A stretch of 34,061 nt of DNA from a virus. The notes beneath the pieces are model-generated. The model ran no database searches and was not told the DNA's origin. It saw only the letters and a program-made list of their open reading frames with translations. The translations under genes and the position numbers were made by a program. Within the stretch, counting starts at the first letter, position 1. Each line of letters starts with the position of its first letter. Below are positions 14,134 to 21,738 of this stretch, in pieces. The stretch is from the IMG/VR virus record IMGVR_UViG_3300048772_000123, positions 1 to 34,061 of that record, one strand, 5' to 3'.

Positions 14134-14361
14134 CTAGCGCCCGCTGGAGCGAGCCTTCTTCTTGCGCCATGTTTGATCTGCGACCTTGCCGCGAGGAAGG
14201 GTCTTACCGGGCGCTCCACTGTCATACCGCTTATTGTTGGCCCTTACCGTCTCGTTGTAGTTTGTATTGCGAGGACCGTCTTTCTCAATCTGATGGAGTT
14301 CTGTACCAAACGGCTTCAAGGCTCTCATCTTCGGACTCGCGCTGATTGTTTGGGTCGCCAT
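14134..14361 (-). CDS. Very basic microprotein (75 aa)
   Basis: A 75-residue ORF, Lys/Arg-rich throughout, ending TWRKKKARSSGR. It starts two bases after the preceding stop. It is the last of five consecutive tiny basic genes. Such proteins might bind packaged DNA or be minor virion components. No defined family. Confidence 0.7.
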   Translation of the reverse strand: MATQTISASPKMRALKPFGTELHQIEKDGPRNTNYNETVRANNKRYDSGAPGKTLPRGKVADQTWRKKKARSSGR

Positions 14362-14363
14362 GA

Positions 14364-14471
14364 CTACGACCGTCCCTTCTTCATCCCACGCATCATCTTT
14401 CCGGTTGGCTTCTTCTCGCCCCGCATGATCTTCGAACCGCGTGAACCCTTATTCTCGCTGCAACGCTTCAT
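14364..14471 (-). CDS. Very basic microprotein (35 aa)
   Basis: The ATG at 14471 is preceded by GAGGAG with six-base spacing, a strong ribosome binding site. The 35-residue product has repeated Lys/Arg/Gly/Met motifs (KIMRGEKKPTGKMMRGMKKG). The strong translation signal argues that it is real despite its size. Confidence 0.68.
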   Translation of the reverse strand: MKRCSENKGSRGSKIMRGEKKPTGKMMRGMKKGRS

Positions 14472-14473
14472 GG

Positions 14474-14656
14474 TTAGCTCCTCGCTTTCATTCTCTTCTT
14501 CGAACGGACCTTCCCGCCCTTCCGCAAACTGGCAAGGTTGGTGATCGGGCTAAGCACTCTTAGCCATGTCGGGACTCCACCACCACTCTTTTTTCCCTGC
14601 TTGCCTTGTGGTGATTTCATCCTATCGTTGTCGCTCCAATTGCCGCTGTCTGCCAT
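14474..14656 (-). CDS. Very basic microprotein (60 aa)
   Basis: A 60-residue ORF with SLRKGGKVRSKKRMKARS at its C-terminus. This repeats the KKGGRVK-type tail of the 14808-15032 product, suggesting duplication. It lies two bases before the next gene. Confidence 0.7.
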   Translation of the reverse strand: MADSGNWSDNDRMKSPQGKQGKKSGGGVPTWLRVLSPITNLASLRKGGKVRSKKRMKARS

Positions 14657-14658
14657 GA

Positions 14659-14808
14659 CTACCTCGATTCCTTGCCGCGCTTCTTGTTTGTCAAAGTCAT
14701 TCCCGACCGCTTCATCAACCGCTCTACAGGCTTACGCTTGTTCGCCGGTATAACCCTTTCATTCTCATGGGCGACAATCAACACCGGCTTGTTCTTTCTC
14801 GTCGCCAT
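14659..14808 (-). CDS. Basic microprotein (49 aa)
   Basis: A 49-residue frame starts on the last base of the preceding TAA (TAATG). It contains VLIVAHENERVIPANKRKP, a segment like the KGERVIP motif seen in small phage virion proteins. The ORF is below common size cut-offs, but the coupling and composition match its neighbours. Confidence 0.7.
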   Translation of the reverse strand: MATRKNKPVLIVAHENERVIPANKRKPVERLMKRSGMTLTNKKRGKESR

Positions 14809-15032
14809 TACTTCCTCGGCTTTACTCTTGACTTCCGTGCCTTGACACGCCCACCCTTTTTGAAACTTACGGGCGTGATCCTGTCACTGGCAGACCTATC
14901 CATGAGGCTACTTCCTTCTGAACTCAGAGTCCGTCCAGCCGCCTTCAAACCTTCTTTCCACTTTCGATCTTGTTTTGAAGCAGGGCTTGTACTTGCATTG
15001 CCTGGATTTACTCCATCGCCGCCATCAGGCAT
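14808..15032 (-). CDS. Basic microprotein with KKGGRVK tail (74 aa)
   Basis: The 74-residue product is Ser/Gly/Lys-rich with a C-terminal SFKKGGRVKARKSRVKPRK. It is the first gene after the terminator at 15048-15082, so its expression may depend on readthrough or an unseen promoter. Function unknown. Confidence 0.7.
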   Translation of the reverse strand: MPDGGDGVNPGNASTSPASKQDRKWKEGLKAAGRTLSSEGSSLMDRSASDRITPVSFKKGGRVKARKSRVKPRK

Positions 15033-15047
15033 ATCGTGCTCCTCTCA

Positions 15048-15082
15048 AAACGAAAGGGGCAGGGCCTAAACCCCGCCCCTTC
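15048..15082 (-). terminator. Intrinsic terminator, leftward
   Basis: On the minus strand GGGGCGGG is followed by a short loop, then CCCTGCCCC with one bulge, then TTTCGTTTTG. It follows the 15105-15461 virion gene and precedes the basic microprotein cluster. Confidence 0.7.
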
Positions 15083-15104
15083 GGTTAATCGCCCATAGAG
15101 GGCC

Positions 15105-15461
15105 TTACAGACCGGCAACTAGCAGATCAAACGAGTAACTGGCAAGGTTGGTCCCAGGACCGATTTCTCCCAATGGAGCGTTGGCGCCAGAATCCTGAAA
15201 AATCTGCAACTTCTGAGTCGCGGTATTCCACTGGGGGAAGTAAGCCGAACTTGGCTCAGGTCCGACAGTTCCTCCAACCGGAACGACAAACAACACCTTG
15301 GTCAAACCAACGTCGCCTCCGGTAAGAGGATTCCCACCGATTCCCTCGATGAGATACCCGCCCGAAGCATAGTCGGAGATCCCAGGTTGCAGGGTGACAA
15401 GCTCCCCCCTCAGATTTCCAAGAGAGAGATCGCCGTCCGGGTTCTTCGTGATTGTTGCCAT
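15105..15461 (-). CDS. Virion-like protein, possible head decoration (118 aa)
   Basis: A 118-residue Gly/Pro/Val-rich protein with beta texture (LVTLQPGISDYASGGYLIEGIGGNPLTGG, TKVLFVVPVGGTVGPEP). It lies two genes after the major capsid gene, a usual place for decoration or stabilising proteins. No motif is diagnostic. Confidence 0.65.
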   Translation of the reverse strand: MATITKNPDGDLSLGNLRGELVTLQPGISDYASGGYLIEGIGGNPLTGGDVGLTKVLFVVPVGGTVGPEPSSAYFPQWNTATQKLQIFQDSGANAPLGEIGPGTNLASYSFDLLVAGL

Positions 15462-15473
15462 GAACGGCCTCCC

Positions 15474-16130
15474 TTAGATGATGTCGCAGCCAACGAGCAC
15501 GTCGACCTGACCGGCTGTGATAGCCGACAAAACCGATGCCTGTCTGCCGAACGGTTGATAGGTTGCCGAGCTTCCAGCCGCGATTGAGTTCATGCTGAGA
15601 GTTCCTGCAACCGGAACTAGCCATGAGCCAATCCCAGCATTGGAAGAACCAGAGCAATACGCCTGCGACAAGAAGCCTGCGACTTGGATCAGGATGTAGG
15701 AACCGACAAGCCCCGCCGCCGTCAGAGACGTGAGCGATGTCGTGTTGACCATCATGAACCCAGCAGGGAAATTCAACCCGAGGGTCGTCCCTCCCAATGC
15801 CTCAGTCGTGATGCCGGTGACTGTCGTGTAGGTTTCGTCCGTCCAGTAGACCGGAGCCGGAGCGCCAGCGGTTGTCAAGTTCGCCGTAGTGATTGCCGAG
15901 GTCGACAAATACTGGACGAGCATGAAGATTGCCGGAGAACCGCTTGGATTCGCCTGCAAACTCGTAGCGCCAGTGGTTGTACTGGTTACGCCGAAATACC
16001 TCTGACCGAGCACTTGGTTCTCGCCCAATCCCTTCCACGGAGCAAATGCGGTCGTGGGGTTGTAGAGATAGGTACGAGTTAAGCCTGTGTCGATCTGAAG
16101 AAGTTGATTGCTTACACCGAAAATTGCCAT
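15474..16130 (-). CDS. Virion structural protein (218 aa)
   Basis: The product is 218 residues, low in charge and rich in Thr, Ser, Ala and Gly, with many beta-type segments. Composition and position directly after the capsid gene point to an abundant structural protein, for example a head fibre or decoration. The family was not recognised. Confidence 0.72.
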   Translation of the reverse strand: MAIFGVSNQLLQIDTGLTRTYLYNPTTAFAPWKGLGENQVLGQRYFGVTSTTTGATSLQANPSGSPAIFMLVQYLSTSAITTANLTTAGAPAPVYWTDETYTTVTGITTEALGGTTLGLNFPAGFMMVNTTSLTSLTAAGLVGSYILIQVAGFLSQAYCSGSSNAGIGSWLVPVAGTLSMNSIAAGSSATYQPFGRQASVLSAITAGQVDVLVGCDII

Positions 16131-16145
16131 GTCATTCTCCTTTTC

Positions 16146-17126
16146 TCACAGGCCGCTAAAGTTCAGATTAAACATGAGCCTTGGCGCATCGAACACCAAG
16201 TCGCCGTCATAGAAATACTGGCCGGCCACGTCGTCAGTGTTCTGCGCTTCCTTCCACCCCGAGAACCCGAAAGCGTACTTCGGAATCGTCGACACGTAGA
16301 AGAAGATGTAGTTGGTGTTGAAGCCGTACATCTGGTAGGCACCGCCCAGCGTACTCAGGTACTGGTCGACAACCACCTGGCCTCCACTCCAGAAGAACGA
16401 GCGGAATCCAACGTGAACGTCGGAGGTCTCGTCATTGAACCGCTGTTGCGGCTGGAGCTTGTTCCACATAGCATCCCACACCGGCTGTGTGGTCGTAATC
16501 ATGTCGACCTTCTCCTGGCCGAACCATGACGCACCGTAAGCCGTCTGCACAGCGCCCAGCGAGAATGCCGATGGAGCCGCGTAGTAAGCGTTGATGCCAG
16601 TGTTAGCCGCCGATGCGATGTCGGTTCTGGTGACACCGCCATAGGTCGGATAGTTGGCCGGGATATTGATGGCCGCTGCCGCGCCGTCCAGATCGGTCGT
16701 AGAGTTCAACGAAGTCGAACCGTCTAGGCCGCCGTCTCCGTACAGGTTAATCGCAAGCAACTGCGCCATCGTGCCGGAAGCGTTAATCATCTTCGAGCCG
16801 ATGAAACTCAAAGCGCCTTCGGGACCACGGTTCAAAACCTGATCGGACCCATACAATGTGACGTTTACATAATATTGCTTCACATTGAAATAGAGCGCCG
16901 TGTCGGTCTGCACTGCGGATATGTCGAAGGCTTGGCCGCGCTGGTAGGAGCCGCCCTTGAGCGGCGCGTACATGATGTTGTGGCGGATCGTTAGACCGCC
17001 CTCGAACTGGAAGCGTCTTTTGTTCTTGAGCCGAGTCAGGACCGGCGAGTTCTTGAACACGGAGTCCACGATTCTCGGTACGATCTTGTCAACGGTTTTG
17101 CTCGTGAGGTCATTATAAGTGAGCAC
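16146..17126 (-). CDS. Major capsid protein
   Basis: This 326-residue protein follows the scaffold-like gene and has the expected size and character of an HK97-fold coat protein. The N-terminal arm (LTYNDLTSKTVDKIVPRIVDSVFKNSPVLTRLK) is followed by an extended segment GGLTIRHNIMYAPLKGGSYQRGQAFD. The central part includes AQLLAINLYGDGG, and the C-terminal part includes WFGQEKVDMITTTQPVWD and FRSFFWSGGQVVVD. The GTG start has GAGG seven bases upstream. A 182-base structured leader precedes it. Assignment rests on context and pattern, not on a motif. Confidence 0.85.
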   Translation of the reverse strand: MLTYNDLTSKTVDKIVPRIVDSVFKNSPVLTRLKNKRRFQFEGGLTIRHNIMYAPLKGGSYQRGQAFDISAVQTDTALYFNVKQYYVNVTLYGSDQVLNRGPEGALSFIGSKMINASGTMAQLLAINLYGDGGLDGSTSLNSTTDLDGAAAAINIPANYPTYGGVTRTDIASAANTGINAYYAAPSAFSLGAVQTAYGASWFGQEKVDMITTTQPVWDAMWNKLQPQQRFNDETSDVHVGFRSFFWSGGQVVVDQYLSTLGGAYQMYGFNTNYIFFYVSTIPKYAFGFSGWKEAQNTDDVAGQYFYDGDLVFDAPRLMFNLNFSGL

Positions 17127-17308
17127 GTTAAAGCCTCGATTCCGCCCATTCGGGCCTGAGATGCTGACAACTCGGCTTTCGCCGCTTCATCGTTCAACAG
17201 GCTCTGCTAACGCTTCCTGTTGACTCATCCCTGCCAATCCCGAGTGGGTTCTGCACGAGGCTTCCCGCTTACAGATTGCAGTTGCGGTTTTGAAAGAACC
17301 GCAAAACT
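17127..17308 (-). other. Structured leader of the capsid gene
   Basis: No convincing gene lies in these 182 bases. Three hairpins are visible: an 8-bp stem TTGCGGTT/AACCGCAA (17282-17304) directly after the scaffold stop, a 7-bp stem CAACAGG/CCTGTTG (17195-17222), and CGGC-GAAA-GCCG on the minus strand (17173-17184), a GNRA tetraloop. None has a U-tract, so they are not typical terminators. They may protect the capsid transcript or regulate translation. Confidence 0.6.
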
Positions 17309-18235
17309 CTAAACCTTGCCGGCCTGGATCAATTCCTTTGCTCCCTCGACAACTCCTGCTTGTACGAGATCGCGTACATCAACCGGACCCTTGTCGCTGC
17401 CTGCGCTGTCATCCAACGCCTTTTGCAAAAGTCCCTTGGCATCACCGCCAAACTGTTGCGGAATGAAACGCTCCCCGCCGCCCGCCGGCATTCCACGATC
17501 CGCAAGCCGCTTGTTGACTTCAGCTTCGATGTCGGCCTCACGCTGCTTCTTGGCCTTCACTGGCTCCATCAGTTTGTCTTCGAGAGCGTAAGGGTCAAAC
17601 TTGTTCTCCTTACTCATCATCTCGAAAAACTCTTTCTGCTTGTCCGGCGTCCACTTCTCCCCGGATTCCTTCTCGTATCGTAGCGCCACAACTCCATTGG
17701 CTGCGGCAAATCCAGCTACAAACGGGATGGTCTCCGAGTTGAACTTCGCTTCACGGGCCGTGAATCCATCCTCTACGGCCTTCTTCGTCTCGGCTGCGTA
17801 GAGTGCGGTTGCTTCTTCCCGCGTCAAACCGCCAGCTTGCTTGGCGATCTCCTGAACTTTCTTCGTAACCAGTTCGTCCAACTGCTTCGGGTCCATGTCT
17901 CCTCCAAGAGCTTTTGCCGCTTCAATCTGCCGTTCGAGTTCTGCCTTCTGGTCAGTCCAAAGGACTTTCCCTTCAGAATCGAGAACGCCTGCCTCTTCCA
18001 GAGCATGAAGTCTGTCGTAGGCTTCCTGCGACCAAGGCTCCATCTTTGCCTTGTACGCCACGGCTTCCTCGTACACAGTCTCTTTCGACTTCAACTCGTT
18101 CTGCTTGCGGCTGTAGTCGTCTTGGCGAAGCCACCCGCCTTTTAGTTCGGGTTCCTTTGCAAAAAGGTTGTCAATGAGCGTCTTCTCTTGGGCACTGAGC
18201 GCAGAGTAAATCTCTTCAAAGGTCTTGACTGCCAT
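17309..18235 (-). CDS. Scaffolding-like protein
   Basis: The product is 308 residues, highly charged and helical, with extended coiled-coil stretches (ELERQIEAAKALGGD, VKAKKQREADIEAEVNKRLADRG) and a C-terminal amphipathic tail. Location immediately upstream of the major capsid gene and this composition fit a capsid scaffolding protein. No protease triad is evident. The ribosome binding site is AGGGAG next to the ATG at 18235. Confidence 0.8.
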   Translation of the reverse strand: MAVKTFEEIYSALSAQEKTLIDNLFAKEPELKGGWLRQDDYSRKQNELKSKETVYEEAVAYKAKMEPWSQEAYDRLHALEEAGVLDSEGKVLWTDQKAELERQIEAAKALGGDMDPKQLDELVTKKVQEIAKQAGGLTREEATALYAAETKKAVEDGFTAREAKFNSETIPFVAGFAAANGVVALRYEKESGEKWTPDKQKEFFEMMSKENKFDPYALEDKLMEPVKAKKQREADIEAEVNKRLADRGMPAGGGERFIPQQFGGDAKGLLQKALDDSAGSDKGPVDVRDLVQAGVVEGAKELIQAGKV

Positions 18236-18301
18236 CTCCCTTGTCCTTCCTCGCTTCCCTCATCGGGCTCCGTCGAGGCTACGGGCTGCGGGTGTTAATG
18301 A

Positions 18302-18655
18302 TTATCCGGGCATCTGCCCCGGCATCGGAGGTAACTGAGGTTGCGGTGGGGGTGCGCCTGCTCCAGCCGCCGGAGGAGGACCTGCCATTCCCCCTGGCTG
18401 AGATTGAGGCCCCTTTTGCTGCGCCATTGCCGCTCCGGTCTTCAAGATGGCGATGGCTCTTGTTGCATAGGTGCGGAACGTGTCGTCGTTCACACCCATT
18501 GCAATTTTCTCGATTGTCGAAACAGCCAAATCGATTTGGTTCTTGCCCACTTGCTCTTGAGCTTGCCCAATTGCTGAACCGAACCCGCTGCCGCCTGGAG
18601 GCCCCATTTGGGCCTGGGCTTGTGGTGACATCGGCGGTCTGTCGATTGGAGGCAT
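18302..18655 (-). CDS. Pro/Gln-rich protein (117 aa)
   Basis: The N-terminal and C-terminal parts are Pro/Gln/Gly-rich and likely disordered. The middle (about 37-80) is a helical segment, QIDLAVSTIEKIAMGVNDDTFRTYATRAIAILK. Similar small proteins occur between portal and scaffold genes. The start overlaps the preceding stop (TGATG). Confidence 0.75.
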   Translation of the reverse strand: MPPIDRPPMSPQAQAQMGPPGGSGFGSAIGQAQEQVGKNQIDLAVSTIEKIAMGVNDDTFRTYATRAIAILKTGAAMAQQKGPQSQPGGMAGPPPAAGAGAPPPQPQLPPMPGQMPG

Positions 18656-18855
18656 CAGAATTCCGAGTTCCCAACCTGCGTTTTGCCGGTCTTCACGTTG
18701 ACACTCGTGCCACGCGGTTCAACCGTGGTCATATCGCCTTCGTCAATGAAGGTTCCAACGGCTGCGAACTCGCCCTTCTTCATCTTCGGCGCCGAAGTCG
18801 CATCATAGTGACCGCCTACTGCAATGGGTGCGGCCATGCCCTTTCCATCTTTCAT
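18655..18855 (-). CDS. Small hypothetical protein (66 aa)
   Basis: A 66-residue beta-type protein preceded by GAGGAATCAC. It has Gly/Thr/Lys-rich loops and no recognised motif. It is coupled to the Pro/Gln-rich gene. Probably a small virion or assembly factor. Confidence 0.72.
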   Translation of the reverse strand: MKDGKGMAAPIAVGGHYDATSAPKMKKGEFAAVGTFIDEGDMTTVEPRGTSVNVKTGKTQVGNSEF

Positions 18856-18888
18856 GTGATTCCTCGTCGGATGGTTTGCTTGAGTTAA

Positions 18889-18912
18889 GGGGAGAGCTTT
18901 TGGCCCTCCCCC
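18889..18912 (-). terminator. Weak terminator or attenuator hairpin, leftward
   Basis: On the minus strand GGGGAGGGC, loop CAAAA, then GCTCTCCCC makes a 9-bp stem with one G-U pair. The other strand has an A-C mismatch instead, so the structure belongs to leftward RNA. The following TTAACT is a poor U-tract. Confidence 0.45.
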
Positions 18913-18944
18913 ACTTGCTGCCGGTCAAAACCGGCTAGCTCCGA

Positions 18945-18998
18945 TTAGCGCCGTCCGTGCTTGACACGGGCCTTCTTGCCACGCTTGGTCTCGAACAT
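18945..18998 (-). CDS. 17-residue basic micro-ORF
   Basis: The frame MFETKRGKKARVKHGRR has a strong AAGGAG ribosome binding site seven bases before its ATG. The basic composition matches the microproteins at 14.1-15.0 kb. The size makes it uncertain. Confidence 0.45.
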   Translation of the reverse strand: MFETKRGKKARVKHGRR

Positions 18999-19146
18999 GG
19001 GATGCTCCTTTCCGGGTAGTTCGCCCTGGGTTTTATTTCGCCGGTGTTCTGGTTGCGGCCTCTCACCGCTGTACTGCTGGCGATCCCCGGAATGGATACC
19101 GGAGGTCTAATGCAGCAAGTAGTTAACTTGCCTCATTGAGCAAATG

Positions 19147-19173
19147 ATTAAACAATTGTCCGAATGATTTCAA
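19147..19173 (-). promoter_or_regulatory. Possible leftward promoter after the portal gene
   Basis: On the minus strand TTGAAA and TTTAAT are separated by 15 bases in an AT-rich stretch. The spacing is shorter than ideal, so this is tentative. Confidence 0.25.
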
Positions 19174-19193
19174 GCGAAATCGTAAAGAGAAAA

Positions 19194-21056
19194 TTATTTA
19201 TGGTGTGCCGCTCCCGGCTTTATGCCAGCAGCAGCCGCCGCAAGCGCCATCTGCTTTGCCTCTTCCGCAAGCTCTTCATCGTTCTCTTTCTGGTCTATAT
19301 TCCAATCTGGAACAGCGATGGCAAAAAACTTCTTGCGGCTCAAATCTCGATTCTTTCTCAGTCCGGCCGCAATCGAAATACGGTCCTGGCGCTGGAATCC
19401 GAACAACGATCCCTGCTCGCATTCAAAGCCGAACTTACGGACGTGCGATTCAGAGTTCACACCTTCAGGTATCAAACTTCCCGGCCTATCGTCGATGTCC
19501 TCTTTCGTTAGTCCATCCATACCGAGAGTTTCAACGCGCCTTGCAGCGTCATAGAACTGTAGTGCTGTTCCGGTCCACAATTCTCCAACTTCATTCACGC
19601 CCGTCTCAACGTTTGCGGCTTTGAACCTGATTGGTGTTGTCTTCGAGAACTGAATCTTTTCGAGTGTGTCTCCACCTGGAACCTGCTTCTTCCCGAGAGC
19701 TTGATTAACAGCATCGGTCCCTGAGTTCTCCTTGATCGTCCTTCTGAGCATCTCAAGCACTGGCAGTGGGTAGTTTCCAATATTTGGAGGAGCCTGCCAC
19801 GTCGGACCTGTAATGGCATTCGAGTTGAAAGAGATTTTCAGGTTTGGCTTGTTGGCGTCTATAGCCTTCAATGCGTCTGGGTGAATAGCCGATTTTGGAG
19901 CCATCAAAGCCGGTGCTAGTGCTCTCTTCACAGCCAACAACAATCCCGACATAATCTGGTTCATGATGTCGTTTGTGTCCATCCACGGCTTCAATACACT
20001 CAAAGCGTACTGCTGCCACGGGACCGAGTGAAGACCCATCAAAACGAATGGCCTCTTGCGGTGGTAGTAGGGGTTGGGCTCATCGTATAGGGTCACTTTG
20101 TTCGAACGAATCACAAGCCTCCCACGAGGATAGAGCTTCTCTTCTGGTTTAACCCAGTATCCCCACGGTGCGCTGTTTGGGCTCTTTCCATCCCCAGGCC
20201 CCATCCATAATGTGTTGCGGCTTTCATTGATCGAATCGTCGTTCATCCAGAACTCGACTACTTCTGCCTCTGGATACTTGCTTCTCGCGCTCGACGCCTC
20301 AGACCCTCCCATAATACGTTTCCAGCCGGAATTCAACTGCTCAAACAATTGCGGCATGACCGTTGGAGGAACCTGTGGCTCAACACCGTAGGTGCTGTAA
20401 TCTTCCTGCGGACGAACGTGCTTGCCCATATTCGGATAGGCTCTCTTGATCCAGTCGAGCGTCTCCCGGCGCCGGTAGATCACCATCTCGTCTTCTTGAA
20501 GATCATGAGGTCTTGTAGGCCCAAGCCGCATCAGGGCCTTGGGGTTCAAATGCTTCATGGAGATGTCGGCGTCACACGCATCCCCGCTCGTCCCTCTGGC
20601 AAACCGATTCCAGTAGAGGAGGACCGGCGAAGTCGTGAACATTCCGAACATTGTCCAGAACGCAAGCGTTTGATTGAATTTGTCCCTGCGAGCCCAACCC
20701 TTGACCATCGCATTCAGAATCTTTGCGGTCTTCGAATAATCACCAGCAAACCCAACTTCCGAGATATGGAAGATCGGCCTTACATCGGTGAGCAGTCCTA
20801 TCGTCTCCCAAAAATTCGAGAGAACCTCGTTCGACACCGGCTTTGGCCTGTAATTGGGGAGTTTCTCGCGCCATTGGATTCCGGCCAGATAATCGATAGC
20901 CTCATCCATTGCCTTCAGTTCTGGAGTGGTCTTTTGGCGCGCAATTCCCTCGCTGAAACAGCCGTCAAGGAAATCGGCCATCTTGGAATAATATTCCAAC
21001 AGATAGCGGTCTTCTACTTCAGGAGTCTTCGGAATGGGAGCTTGAAAGTCTGCCAT
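19194..21056 (-). CDS. Portal protein
   Basis: This 620-residue protein lies downstream of the large terminase and upstream of scaffold and capsid. It has the portal-like progression of an N-terminal helical part, a central mixed domain (WNRFARGTSG, PEAEVVEFWMNDDS), long crown/stem helices (VLKPWMDTNDIMNQIMSGLLLAVKRALAPALM), and a C-terminal acidic-helical tail (QKENDEELAEEAKQMALAAAAAG). Size is like podovirus-type portals. It forms the dodecameric DNA gate at one capsid vertex. Identification is by context and pattern. Confidence 0.85.
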   Translation of the reverse strand: MADFQAPIPKTPEVEDRYLLEYYSKMADFLDGCFSEGIARQKTTPELKAMDEAIDYLAGIQWREKLPNYRPKPVSNEVLSNFWETIGLLTDVRPIFHISEVGFAGDYSKTAKILNAMVKGWARRDKFNQTLAFWTMFGMFTTSPVLLYWNRFARGTSGDACDADISMKHLNPKALMRLGPTRPHDLQEDEMVIYRRRETLDWIKRAYPNMGKHVRPQEDYSTYGVEPQVPPTVMPQLFEQLNSGWKRIMGGSEASSARSKYPEAEVVEFWMNDDSINESRNTLWMGPGDGKSPNSAPWGYWVKPEEKLYPRGRLVIRSNKVTLYDEPNPYYHRKRPFVLMGLHSVPWQQYALSVLKPWMDTNDIMNQIMSGLLLAVKRALAPALMAPKSAIHPDALKAIDANKPNLKISFNSNAITGPTWQAPPNIGNYPLPVLEMLRRTIKENSGTDAVNQALGKKQVPGGDTLEKIQFSKTTPIRFKAANVETGVNEVGELWTGTALQFYDAARRVETLGMDGLTKEDIDDRPGSLIPEGVNSESHVRKFGFECEQGSLFGFQRQDRISIAAGLRKNRDLSRKKFFAIAVPDWNIDQKENDEELAEEAKQMALAAAAAGIKPGAAHHK

Positions 21057-21100
21057 GTCGTTTTAATCGTATCTCTCAACAGTTCAGTTTGCTACGGAAA

Positions 21101-21706
21101 TCAGAGCCAGTTGTTCTCAACCACATGCTTGATTACGCGCTCTGCCCACAACTTTGCGGTCTCCCCCTGGTCGCGGGCCTTCTCGACTACGGCACCGTAA
21201 AGACTTCCCAAGTTGATTAGTACGGCCCCCGGATTGCGCCCCTCGTAAATCGCAACGTCCTTCTTCGCTTCATCTGCAATCAACTTGGCGGTTTCAAGTT
21301 CCATCGAGAGGTTGTAGACCAACCCAAACAACTCAGATGCGCTTTCAGGCCGCTTTCCCAATAGTTCCTTCATCCGTTGGAGATCCGCTTCGGGAACGAT
21401 CACTACCTCCCCCTCAGCCAGCATTTGAATCAATCCAGAGACCGTTGCGTTTCCCCTGTCTCCAAACTTAGCTTCAAACTTTGTCTTCGCGGTCGGCGGT
21501 ACAACCACTTCCATCTTGACGTGGTTCGGCTGGACCATCACTGGCGGCTTAGACTCTTCGTACTTCACTTGCGGGTTCAATCCAAGGAACGCTGCGGTGT
21601 CGTTCCATGAATGGCTACTGTTGGCCGAGCACACTAGCTTGCGATGTTCGGCGTTGACCTGTGCTCCGCATTGCGGGCAGGCATAACGGGTTTTTACGAT
21701 TGGCAC
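21101..21706 (-). CDS. Zinc-ribbon protein between terminase and portal
   Basis: I set the start at GTG 21706 because AGGAGG lies eight bases before it; a longer frame beginning at 21763 would run through the palindrome and the terminase end. The 201-residue product opens with YACPQCGAQVNAEHRKLVCSANSSHSW, a ribbon with CxxC and a C...H pair. It continues with a basic linker and a mostly helical C-terminal half. Its role is unknown; genes here often assist head assembly or packaging. Confidence 0.75.
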   Translation of the reverse strand: MPIVKTRYACPQCGAQVNAEHRKLVCSANSSHSWNDTAAFLGLNPQVKYEESKPPVMVQPNHVKMEVVVPPTAKTKFEAKFGDRGNATVSGLIQMLAEGEVVIVPEADLQRMKELLGKRPESASELFGLVYNLSMELETAKLIADEAKKDVAIYEGRNPGAVLINLGSLYGAVVEKARDQGETAKLWAERVIKHVVENNWL

Positions 21707-21721
21707 TTTCTTTCCCTCCTC

Positions 21722-21738
21722 ATTCCAAATTTTGGAAT
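21722..21738. repeat. Dispersed palindrome copy 5
   Basis: A perfect ATTCCAAATTTTGGAAT (plus strand). On the minus strand it begins on the last base of the terminase TGA stop and is followed immediately by GAGGAGG. Confidence 0.9.

Larger units (their letters stand above)
18856..19193 (-). other. Portal-scaffold intergenic region
   Basis: These 338 bases contain one micro-ORF (18945-18998), two GC hairpins (18889-18912 and about 18921-18936) and an AT-rich stretch at 19140-19175. That stretch holds a possible weak leftward promoter (TTGAAA, 15-base spacer, TTTAAT). Nothing else was recognised. Confidence 0.55.

Noticed and set aside
17126-17215. A frame in the capsid leader reading LLNDEAAKAELSASQARMGG
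   Set aside because: It looks protein-like but has no suitable start or ribosome binding site, is closed upstream by TAG, and overlaps the capsid start in another frame.
20349-21200. A long (283-codon) plus-strand open frame opposite the portal gene
   Set aside because: It is the antisense shadow of a strongly supported gene and has no start signals.
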